This document shows positions 53,281-63,500 of a stretch of 64,000 nt of DNA, piece after piece. The position numbers and the translations under genes are program-made. The first letter of the stretch is position 1. Every line of letters starts with the position of its first letter. The stretch lies in contig NZ_LGJH01000163.1 of NCBI RefSeq assembly GCF_001298105.1, positions 62,001 to 126,000 of the forward strand. Direction: 5' to 3'. This DNA is from Novosphingobium sp. ST904. Lineage in GTDB: Bacteria; Pseudomonadota; Alphaproteobacteria; Sphingomonadales; Sphingomonadaceae. The notes under the pieces were generated by a model that worked only from the letters and a program-made list of their open reading frames with translations, searched no databases and was not told where the DNA came from.

Positions 53281-56200
53281 ACGCGCACGAGGCTGAGCAG
53301 CTTGTCCACGTCGAGCGGCTTCGACAGGTAGTCGTTGGCGCCCGCCTCAAGGCATTCGCGGTGGTCGCGTTCCATGGCCTTGGCCGTCAGTGCGATGATC
53401 GGCAGCGAATGCCACTGACCCTGCTTGCGGATTTCGCGCGTGCAGGTGAGGCCGTCCATCTCCGGCATCATCACGTCCATCAATACGAGATCGACCGGGG
53501 CGCCGTCACTGTCCGCCGCGCGGGCCAGTTCGTTCAGCGCCTCGATGCCGTTGCGGGCGATGCGCACTTGTACGCCGTGCGGTTCGAGAACCGAAGTCAG
53601 CGCATAGATGTTGCGGATATCGTCCTCGACGACGAGGATCTGGCGGCCTTCCAGCGCGGCATCGCGTCCGAGCGAGCGGGCAAGCAGCTGCTGCTTCTCG
53701 TCCGGCAGTTCGGAGACGACCTGGTGCAGGAACAGCGTCACTTCGTCGAGCAGGCGTTCCGGGCTCTTGGCGCCCTTGACGATGATCGATTTGGAGTAGC
53801 GCCGAAGCCGCATCTCCTCCTCTTCGGAAAGCTCGCGGCCGGTATAGACGATGACCGGCGGGAACGCGACGCTCTCGTCGTGCGAGAGGCGTTCGAGCAG
53901 GTCCAGCCCGGACATGTCGGGCAGGTTGAGATCCAGCACCATGCAGTCGAACGTCTCTTCGCCCAGCCGGGCGAGGCAATCCGCAGCACTTTGCACGTCC
54001 ACCGTCTCGACATCGCGGGAGGCGAGGAGAAGGTGGATCGCTTCGGCCTGCCGGGGATCGTCCTCCACCACCAGAACGCGGCGCAGGCGCTGGTCCATCC
54101 GCGCCTCGAGGCCTTCGAGCATGTCGACCAGCGTATCCCGGCTCACCGGCTTGAACAGGTAGCCTACGGCGCCGCTGGCGAGCGCGGCATGGTCGTCGTG
54201 GTCGGCCGAGACGATGTGCACCGGGATATGGCGCGTGCGGGTATCGCGCTTGATCCGGTCCAGCACGGAAAGCCCGGTGTGATCGGGCAGGTGCATGTCG
54301 AGGATCACGGCTTGCGGCAGGTATTGCCGGGCGAGCAGGGCTCCCTCGTCTGCGGTGCCGGCGATCAGGCACTCGAAACCGACTTCATGCGCCAGATCGC
54401 AGAGGATGCGCGCGAAGGCCGGGTCGTCCTCGACGATCAGGATAACGCGGGAATCGCCCGACAGCGTTTCACGGTCGTCCTGCGGGGAGGGGCCGCGGCG
54501 GCTTTCCGGGCGAGTCGTTTGTCGTGGCGGCCGGGGTCGGGGTGGGTGTGGCCTTGCCGGGCACGCCGGGCGCGCTGCCTGCCTCGCGAGGCGCGAAGCG
54601 CTCGGGAATTTCCAGCGTGAAGGTGCTGCCCTGTCCGGGAATGCTGTGAAGCGTGATCGCACCGCCGAGCAGGTGCGCCAGTTCGCGCGAGATCGACAGG
54701 CCCAGCCCGGTGCCGCCGTACTTGCGGGCAATGCCGCCATCGGCCTGGCGGAATGCCTCGAAGATCGCGTCCTGCTGGTCTTCCGGGATGCCGGGCCCGG
54801 AATCCCGGACCGAGAACGCAACCCGGCCGGACGCCAGCGCGCCGACCGTGAGGGAGACTTCGCCGTCCGAGGTGAACTTGACTGCATTCGACAGGAAGTT
54901 CTTCAGAACCTGCTCAAGCCGGAGGGGATCGGTCTCGATCGTTCCCGGCGCGCCTTCGGCGAGGTTCATGCTGAGCTTCAGGCCCTTGCCGGACGCCGCC
55001 GCCGCGAACGTGTTTTCGAGCTTGGAGAGGATGGCGCCTACCGGGACGTCGCGGGGGTCCAGTTCCAGCCTGCCTGCCTCGATCTTGGAGATATCGAGCA
55101 CGTCGTTGATGAGCGTGAGCAGGTCGTTGCCTGAGGACTCGATGGTCTCGGCATAACGCACTTGTTCGCCTGAAAGGTTGCCTTGCCGGTTATCGGCAAG
55201 CAGGCGGGCCATGATCAGCAGGGAGTTGAGCGGCGTGCGCAACTCGTGGCTCATATTGGCGAGGAATTCGGACTTGTAGCGGCTGGCCTGTTCGAGTTCC
55301 TCGGTCTGGCCGCGCAGGCGCGCTTGCGAGCGGGTCAATTCGTCGCGCTGCGCTTCGAGCGACTGGGCCTGTTCCTCAAGCTGCGAATTGCTGCGTTCGA
55401 GTTCCGCCTGCTGTTCCTCAAGCTGGGACTGCGAGTTGAGCAGCAGCTTGCTCTGCGCTTCCAGCTCGTCATTGGTGGCGCGCAGTTCCTCGCTCTGGTT
55501 CTGGAGTTCTTCCGCCTGTTGCTGCGTCTCCGCGAGCAGGTGTTCGAGCCGGGCGCGGTACTTCGCAGAGCGCAGGGTGATGCCGAGCGAATTCGCCACG
55601 ATGTCCAGGAACGAGACGAGATCTTCCGGGCGGGCATCGGCCGTGTCCAGGAAGCCGAGTTCCAGGACCGCGTTGACCTTGTCATCCACCTGAGTGCGCC
55701 GAGGACGAGACGAGCGGGCGTGGACTGGCCGAGAGCGGAGCCGAACGAGAGGTAGCCTGCGGGAACTTGCGTGATCGTGGTGGTGCGGCCGTGGCGCATG
55801 ACTTCGCCCAATAGACCCTCGCCGGGCTCCATGCGTTCCGGGACGCTTGCATCGGCGGGCACGCCATATGTCGCGATCTTCCGGAACGCGCCGTCGTCGT
55901 TGCATAGAGCGCTCCGGCGATCGCGCCGAAGCGCTCCGCAAGGAAGGCGAGGGCGCGGTCGCCGAGATCACCCAGAGGAATGCTGCCGGCCGTGGCGCGC
56001 GCAAGGTCGGCCTCGCACTCGCGCAGCCACTGTTCATGGCGATTGGAATTGCGATAGCGGATCAGGACGAAGCCGATCGCCGCTAGCAGGAAATTGGTCA
56101 CGCCCGAAAATGCCCGGTTCGTCAGCGCAATTTCCAGCCCGAGTCCCTGCGGCGCGATGAAATAGGCGGCTATCGCGCAGCCTACGCCGGCAATGGCTGC

Positions 56201-56389
56201 CAGCACCGGCGTGATCGGCCGCCTGGCGACGAAGGCGATCACCGTGGGCAGCAGGTAGAGGACGCTGACTCCGGTGCCGAGCGGGATCGTGATGTCGATG
56301 ACGAGGGCAAGGCCCAGAACGACAATGATGACAAGCGCAAGCTGGACGTGGGAACTGAGAGCCTTGCTGGGCGACATTACGAATCTCAA
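53265..56389 (-). pseudogene. Membrane hybrid histidine kinase with GAF, coiled coil and three receivers; three frameshifts
   Basis: About 1040 residues after restoring one base each near 55900, 55692 and 54510. Order: about four N-terminal helices (VQLALVIIVVLGLALVIDIT, VLYLLPTVIAFVARRPITPV, FLLAAIGFVLIRYR), a GAF-like domain (IATYGVPADASVPERM, GEGLLGEVMRHGRTTTITQV), and a long Glu/Gln coiled coil (about 55330-55560). Then come HisKA (FLANMSHELRTPLNSLLIMA) and HATPase (VLKNFLSNAVKFTSDGE, RDSGPGIPED, GGTGLGLSISRELAHLLGG). Three receivers follow: ILIVEDDPAFARILCDLA with VILDMHLPDHTG; VLVVEDDPRQAEAIHLLL with MVLDLNLPDMSG; ILVVEDDIRNIYALTSVL with LMDVMMPEMDG and YLSKPLD. It overlaps cheR by 16 bases and heads the operon. 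Confidence 0.88.
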
Positions 56390-56637
56390 GGGAAAAGGCC
56401 GGCTGCAGGCGGACCGAATCTTCCCCCAAAAATTCGAGACGGTCCCCGGATCGGGAGATTGAACGCACTGCGTTGCGATTGGTTCCGGAGAAATCGTGGT
56501 AAATCCTGTGTTTCCCGAAATTCGGGACGCTTCGTGAAGGAAGGCGGTCCACGCTGGGTGAGGGTTTCATTAAGCAATCTCCTCTAGGAGACGGCTGAAA
56601 TCCTGCGGAAAATCCTAGCCGAAAGACTGGTTAACCG

Positions 56638-58544
56638 ATGCGCCAAATCCATCACTGGTTGCGAGACTGTCTTCGGGATGCCTCGGGCAATATCCTGCCC
56701 ATGGCTGCGGTGGGAATGCTGGTCGCGGTCGTCGTGGTGGGTGCCGCGGTCGATATCAGCCGCACCTACAAGGTACAGAACCAGCTTCAGGCCGCTTGTG
56801 ACGCGGCAGTACTCGCCGGACGTCGCTCGGTGACGACGAACGGACTCGACGAAGCGTCTAAGGCGATCGCAAGGAACTATTTCGCGACCAATTTCAACGA
56901 TGGTGTGCACGAGAGCACGGGAACCACTTTCGACTCCACGTCCGACGACGATGGCCAGACGGTGAAGGGCACGGCTTCCACCACCGTCAACACGCTCATC
57001 ATGCGACTGGTCGGCTACGATACGTTTCCGGTCAACGTTCACTGCACGTCCTCGATGGGCGTGGGCAACGCGGATGTCATGATGGTGCTCGACACGACAG
57101 GGTCGATGGGGGAAGCGCTGGGCAGTTCCACCCGCATCGCCGCCCTGCGTTCCGCCGTGAAGAACTTCTACAAGACGCTCTCCACCGCGACGAACGATAC
57201 CAACGCCCGCGTCCGCTACGGGTTCGTTCCCTACAGTTCCACGGTCAACGTCGGGCACCTGCTTTCCGAACTCAATCCGGCGTTCCTGGCGAATTCCGCC
57301 GACTACCAGTCGCGCCAGCCGGTGTTCTACAATGTCTCGAAAGGGACGAAGGGCACATCGACGGTCGAGTACAAGAACGCGGGCAGCAGCAACACGTCGA
57401 AGAGCTACAATTCGTCGAGCGCCTGCAATTCGGCGCTCTCTGCCAACGATACGGACTACAAGGACTACGGTTCCGCCACGAGCACGACTTCGACTTCGGG
57501 AACGAGCCCCAATGTCGTCGTCAACGTCGTGACCACGCAGCCGCAGCGCAAGATGGAGTATTCTTGCGCCAAGTCCGGCAGCAAGTATTACCTTTATACT
57601 TATACGTACACGCGCGACAAGGTCACGACCCAGCCTTACACGAACGCCACGACCAATGCGCCGACGTCGGGATATACGTTCGATCACTTCGAATACATGA
57701 AGCTGACGCGCGACACGAGCCTGTTCAAGACCTTTGCCGCAACCGCGGTCAACAACGGAACCAACGGCGCGTCGGTTTCCTATACCTGGGGCGGCTGCAT
57801 CATCGAGCGCCAGACGGTCAACAGCGATAAGTTTTCTTACTCCTCCATTACCGGCATGTCCCCTTCCGGCGCGCTCGACGTGGATATCGATACTGCGCCG
57901 GGAACGGGCAATGCGACGCGCTGGGCCCCGCTGTGGCCGGAGATTTCCTATCGCCGCGCCGGAAGCGCGCCAACACCTACACGCTCGATCCTGGCACGAC
58001 AGGCGCTTCGGCTGGAACCTACTGCCCGGCAAAATCGCAACTGCTCCAGGAAATGGACCAGAAGAGCTTCAATGCCTACGCGGATTCGCTGACGGCGGTG
58101 GGCGGAACCTATCTTGATATCGGGATGATCTGGGGTGGGCGTCTGCTTTCGCCCGACGGCATCTTCGGTTCCGTGGTGAACAAGGATCCGTCGAACGGCG
58201 GCGAAGTTTCGCGCCACATCATTTTCATGACCGACGGCTACATGGATACCGCCAACTACGTGCCTACCGCGTGGGGGATGGAATGGTGGGATCGCCGCAC
58301 GACGAGCGATGGCTCGAAGCTCCAGGAGGACGCACGCCACACGCAGCGCTTCCTCTCGGTCTGCGAGGCGATCAAGGCGAAGGGCATCCGGGTCTGGGTG
58401 ATCGCCTTTACCTCGGCCCTGTCCACCGATCTCCAGACCTGCGCTTCGGATGACAGTTCGTTCACCGCGAACAATTCCACGGAACTCGATTCCGCTTTCC
58501 AGGAAATCGCCAAGCAGGTCGGCGAGCTCAGGATTACCCAGTGA
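56638..58544 (+). pseudogene. TadG-like pilus-assembly protein with VWA domain, frameshifted
   Basis: About 635 residues. The N-terminal pseudopilin-like helix DASGNILPMAAVGMLVAVVV anchors it in the inner membrane. A VWA domain begins at VMMVLDTTGSMGEALGSS (MIDAS DxTxS). A long Ser/Thr/Asn/Tyr-rich insertion follows (about 57340-57660), and the C-terminal VWA part is HIIFMTDGYMDTANYVP to the end LDSAFQEIAKQVGEL. The frame changes near 57962; one restored base gives RRAGKRANTYTLDPGTTGAS. TadG proteins accompany Flp/Tad pili, but no TadA/B/C or Flp gene is in the window. The next gene starts inside the stop codon (GTGA at 58541). Confidence 0.82.
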
Positions 58545-59164
58545 AGCGTAGCGGGCATCATCGCCCGGTGCGTCGCTTCGCGGCCCTGCTGCGCCGCTGC
58601 GGCGCCGCCCGGGAAGGCGTGACGGCCGTTGAGTTCGCGCTGGCGGCGCCGGTGCTGATCATGCTCCTGATGGGAATCTTCGACATCGGACACATGGCCT
58701 ATGTCCGGGCCGTGCTTCAGGGTGCGGTCCAGCAGGTTGCCCGTAACGCGACGCTGGAAACCGCCGACACGGCAACGGAGGATGCGTTCGTCAGCAAGAT
58801 CGTGGGCGGCGTCGCGCCCGGTGCCGTGGTGGAATTCTCGCGCTCCAGCTACTACGACTTTACCGACATTGCCCGGCCGGAATCGTGGAACGACAAGAAC
58901 AACAACGGCATATGCGATAACGGCGAGACCTATACGGACGAGAACAAGAACGGGCAGTGGGATGCCGACGTCGGAAAAAGCGGTAACGGCGGCGCGAACG
59001 ATGTCGTGATCTACAAGGTCAATGTCACCTACAGCCCACTGTTCCCCATTCCCGGCCTGACCAACCGCGACGCCACGCGCACGCTCAGCGCAACGGCGGT
59101 CAAGAAGAACCAGCCCTACTCGCTGCAACAGGCTTATGGTTCCGCGGCGGGGACCTGCAGATGA
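58541..59164 (+). CDS. TadE-like pseudopilin with calcium-loop-like insert
   Basis: This 207-residue protein has the TadE N-terminal block CGAAREGVTAVEFALAAPVL followed by IMLLMGIFDIGHMAYVRAVL (prepilin-like Glu5 after Val-Thr-Ala-Val). The C-terminal half holds an Asn/Asp/Gly-rich segment (WNDKNNNGICDNGETYTDEN then KNGQWDADVG), which resembles paired EF-hand-like calcium loops. The start is GTG overlapping the TadG stop, and its stop overlaps the next ATG (ATGA at 59161). Confidence 0.82.
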   Translation: MKRSGHHRPVRRFAALLRRCGAAREGVTAVEFALAAPVLIMLLMGIFDIGHMAYVRAVLQGAVQQVARNATLETADTATEDAFVSKIVGGVAPGAVVEFSRSSYYDFTDIARPESWNDKNNNGICDNGETYTDENKNGQWDADVGKSGNGGANDVVIYKVNVTYSPLFPIPGLTNRDATRTLSATAVKKNQPYSLQQAYGSAAGTCR

Positions 59165-59844
59165 ACCGGCGAGTTGCATTGCTGCGCCCGCTTGCCACCT
59201 GTCTTGGCAAACTGCTCCGGGATCGGAGCGGCGTGTCGATCCTGGAGTTTGCGCTCGTCCTGCCGGTCCTGCTGACGCTGGGGCTTTACGGTACCGAACT
59301 GGCCTACATGTCGATGATAAAGATGCAGGTCGGCGAGATCGCCACGTCGGTGGCGGACAACGCCTCTCGGCTCGGCCAGACCGACAACAGTTCGGTAACG
59401 CCCACCGTTACCGAAACCCAGGTCGATTCAGTGATGTGGGGGGCCTTGTCGGAAGGTGCTTCCTTCGATTTCAACGCGAACGGCAGGATCATCCTGTCCA
59501 GTCTGGAAATCGATTCCGCTTCCAATCGCCAGTATATCCATTGGCAGAGGTGCCGCGGGGAGCTTGATCGCGCGTCAAGCTACGGGATTTCGGGCACCGG
59601 CAAGACGGGCAAGGTGCTCGACGGCATGGGGCAGACCGATCACAAGATCTACGCGACCGCCAATTCGGCGGTGATGTATGTCGAGGTCTTCTTCCACTAC
59701 CAGCCGCTGTTCGGGGACATGTTCGTCAAGAACACGAGCTTCCACCAGGAGGCGGCCTTTCTGATCCGCGACGACCGCAGTCTCAATCCGACCGGCTCGA
59801 CAGACGGCATTACCGGCAGCGGCGGGCAGTCTCACTGCACCTGA
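59161..59844 (+). CDS. TadE/TadG-like pseudopilin
   Basis: This 227-residue protein has the pseudopilin block RDRSGVSILEFALVLPVLLT followed by LGLYGTELAYMSMIKMQVGE. The remainder is beta/loop-rich with RCRGELDRASSYGISGTGKT and a Cys near the C-terminus (GQSHCT). It is third in a coupled set of three, and with its partners probably forms a minor pseudopilin complex at the inner membrane. Confidence 0.8.
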   Translation: MNRRVALLRPLATCLGKLLRDRSGVSILEFALVLPVLLTLGLYGTELAYMSMIKMQVGEIATSVADNASRLGQTDNSSVTPTVTETQVDSVMWGALSEGASFDFNANGRIILSSLEIDSASNRQYIHWQRCRGELDRASSYGISGTGKTGKVLDGMGQTDHKIYATANSAVMYVEVFFHYQPLFGDMFVKNTSFHQEAAFLIRDDRSLNPTGSTDGITGSGGQSHCT

Positions 59845-60508
59845 CGTATTGCCGGGCGTTCTGACCGGCAGGCTTGGGCTATCCGGTCGGAGCAGGAAAT
59901 TCCGAAGGGTTTCATCCAGTTCCGTGCGATTACGGACTTTTCCGGGGAGATCTGCCGTGCCGTCTCGATCCGGAAAGCGTGCAAACGACGCATAAGACTG
60001 GATTTTCGGTAACTTGACGATGATCGGGCGCATTGCGGCGTTACCCCGCAAAGCCGGGGAAGATGCCGCCCATGAGGGGCCGCCTTGCGTTCAATACTGC
60101 GCGCATCCCTATCCGGCAGCGCCCGATGCCGCACTTCCTGACCGAAGTTCTTGATCCGCATTCCCAATTTCACTGCGGCAATCCATCCGAAGCGGACGGG
60201 AAAGTGCTGTTCGCGATTGAGACGCGAACCTATCGATGCACTCAGTAAAAATAGAATAAACCTGTCAGGGATGTGGTGACCTCATAATAGTATCCACGAT
60301 ATCTATCGCAATTTTGCTGGCCATGATGACGTAACGAAAGTTCGTATGGCCTGGAATACGATCTGCACGTTCCGGATAAACGCTGATTTAGCCGTAATAT
60401 GACGGAGCTAACACGCGGATATTTCTCCCCGCGCACGCGTCTTTCCAGAACGCTGCCCAAAACGCGCCGCCAGGCGGCGAGGCGATCCTTCTTTCTGGGA
60501 GACGTTCG
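59845..60508. other. Long intergenic region upstream of the Bap-like adhesin
   Basis: 664 bases between co-directional genes. The first 400 hold only short, unconvincing open frames on both strands (for example 60033-60248 plus and 59832-60173 minus). 60240-60410 is AT-rich compared with the window (ATAATAG near 60285, CGATATCTATCG near 60297), so it is the likely promoter/regulator region of the adhesin. GGGAG is placed about 7 bases before ATG 60509. Confidence 0.45.
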
Positions 60509-63500
60509 ATGGAAAAGCGTGTCGAAATCACCAATCGCACAACCCGGACCGTCAATACCACCACGGCACGGGAAGGCGTCACGCAGATCGCCGTCCAGCC
60601 AGGTTCCAATGTGAAGGTAGTGGCGCCGCCCAGCAGCGTGTCCTCGATGGTCCGCGAAGGTGACGATCTCGTCATAACGTTCTCGGATGGCTCCACCATT
60701 CGTCTGGACGGCTACTTTGCCTGTCCGGCGGACGATATCGGCCAGCTCAGCTTCGGCGATCCGGGCAGCGGCGAACAGTGGCTCGTCCATCTTGGAGATG
60801 CCGCCTGCTTCGCGCCTGCCGACGCTTCGACCGAACCTCTCGATTTCAGCATGTCGCCGCTGGGTGCGGCTGGCGGCGGCGGGATCGGCACGGGCGCTCT
60901 GCTCGCGCTGGGCGCGCTGGGTGTGGGCGGGGGGATCGCGCTTGCTGCCAGCGGCGGGGGTGGTCACTCCGACGAACCGGTGGATACGACACCTCCGGCC
61001 GCGCCGACCGTGGCGGCAACAAACGGCACTGTCCTGAGCGGAACGGCGGAACCCGGCGCCACAGTGCGTATCGACATCAACGGTGACGGCACCACCGATG
61101 CCACCGTGACGGCCAACGCAAGCGGAAGCTGGACCTATACGCCGACGACGCCGATCGCCGACGGCACCACGGTTACAGTAAGAGCGGTGGACGCTGCCGG
61201 GAACGTCAGCACGCCGGCATCGGTCACGGTCGATGCCGCGCCTCCCGCGGTGCCGACGATCAGCGCGGCTGCCGACGATGTCGGGGCCATCCAGGGCAAT
61301 GTCGCAAGCGGCGGCGCAACCGATGATACCCGTCCGGCGCTATCGGGCACGGCCGAAGCGGGATCGACCGTTTCCATCTACGACAACGGCACCCTGATCG
61401 GCACCGCTACGGCGAGTTCGACAGGCACCTGGAGCTTCACGCCGCCCAGCGCTCTGGCACAAGGCCATCACAGCTTCACGATCACCGCGAAGGACGCGGT
61501 CGGTAATGTCAGCGCGGCATCTCCGGCTTACGAGTTGACGGTGGACACCGCCTCTCCGACGGCGCCCGTGCTCAATCCGACGGACGGGATCACGGTTTCC
61601 GGCACCGCCGAGGCGGGCACCATTGTCTCGATCGACGTCGATGGTGATGGAACCCCCGATGCAACCGCCGTTGCCGGGCCTACCGGCAGCTGGAGCGTGA
61701 CGCTGGATGAGCCGCTTGCCGATGGCACGGTGGTGAGTGCCACGGCGACAGACGCGGCCGGGAACAGTTCGCCGGCAGCGACCGTCACGGTGGATGGCGA
61801 CATCGACACGACCCCGCCGCCCGTGCCGGGCGTGGGCGGCGCGGACGATGATACGGGCGCGATCCAGGGTAATCTCGCGAACGGGGCGATTACCGACGAT
61901 TCCACGCCCGAATTCAGCGGGTCTGGCGGGGAACCGGGATCGACCGTCTCCGTCTACGACAATGGCGTGCTGATCGGCTCGACCACGGTTGACGGCGATG
62001 GGGACTGGCAGTTCACCCCGTCTCCTCCACTGGGAGAGGGCGGCCATAGCCTGACCTTCACTTCAAGCGACGGAGACGGCAACGAGAGCGCCCCGTCGCA
62101 GCCTTTCGCGTTCACGGTCGATACCGTGCCGCCCCTGGCCGCCACGGTCGACCCCAGCAACGGCGCGGCCTTGACCGGCACGGCCGAGCCGGGTTCGGTC
62201 GTCAACATCGACTTCGGCGATGACGGCACGATCGACGGGACCGCGCTCACCAATGCCGCGGGGGACTGGGTCTTCGTGCCCACCACACACATTCCCGACG
62301 GCACGACCGTCATCATCACGGTGAGCGATGCGGCCGGAAACAGTTCGCCGCCCGTGACCGTGGTCGTGGATATCGAAGCGGCCGTCGCGCCTATCATTCT
62401 CCGGGTCGTTGACGATGCCGCGCCGCAGACCGGCACCGTGCCCAGCGGAGGTCTCACCAACGATGCCACGCCGACGATCGGCGGCACGGCCGAAGCAGGC
62501 TCTACCGTCTCCGTGTACGACAATGACGTGCTGCTCGGCACGGCCATCGCGAACGGATCGGGCGACTGGACGTTCACGGCGGCGGCCTTGCCCGAAGGAG
62601 ACCACATCTTCGCCGTCACGTCCGTAAACGAGGCGGGCGGGGTAGGCGGGCCGTCTTCCGGATATGCCGTTACGATCGACCTCAGCGCACCCGCCGCGCC
62701 CACGCTCAGCCCGACAGATGGCATAACCCTGTCCGGCACGGCCGAGGCCGGGGCGACCGTTACGGTGGACACGAACGGCGATGGAACCCCGGACGCCAGC
62801 GTGATCGCCGGAGACGGTGGGCAGTGGAGCGTCACTTTTGCCGCCCCGCTCGCGGATGGAACTGTCGTCAGTGTGATCGCCACCGATGCGGCTGGGAATC
62901 CGTCGCCTGCGGCAACCACCACCGTGGATGCCGAGCTGGACAGTACACCGCCCCCGGTTCCCGTGCTGGTTTCGGCCACCGATGACATGGGCACGGTGCA
63001 GGGGCCGCTGGCCAATGGTGCGGTGACCGATGACACCCAACTCGACTGGCGGGCACGGCCGAGGCGGGTGTCCTGGTCTCGATCTATGACGGCGCAAACC
63101 TCCTCGGTACGGTCGTCGCTGATGGCTCGGGGGCCTGGAACTTTACCCCGACCCTTGCACAGGGCGCACATAGCCTGACCTTCACCACTACCGACAGCGA
63201 GGGTAACGAAAGCCAGGCCACGCCTGTCTTCGGCCTGACCGTGGATACGACGGCCCCTGCGGCGCCTGTCATCAATCCTTCCAACGGATCGCTGGTCTCC
63301 GGCACGGCCGAGGCAGGCGCCGTGGTTCGGCTGGACCTGAACGGCAATGGCACCGTGGATGCCACGGTGCAGGCCGGCCCTTCGGGTTCGTGGTCCTACA
63401 CCCCGGCCACGCCGCTAGCCGATGGCAGTACGGTGATCGCCACCGCTACGGACGCCGCCGGGAATACCTCGCTTCAGGGTTCGACCACCATTGATCGCAG

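Noticed and set aside
60033..60248. 71-codon plus-strand frame upstream of the adhesin
   Set aside because: Arg/Pro-rich, no motif; also overlapped by another short frame on the opposite strand, so neither is convincing.
61954..63171. 405-codon minus-strand frame with repeated Val/Pro/Ser patterns
   Set aside because: Mirror of the Ig-like repeats of the adhesin; the repeats themselves explain its apparent structure.
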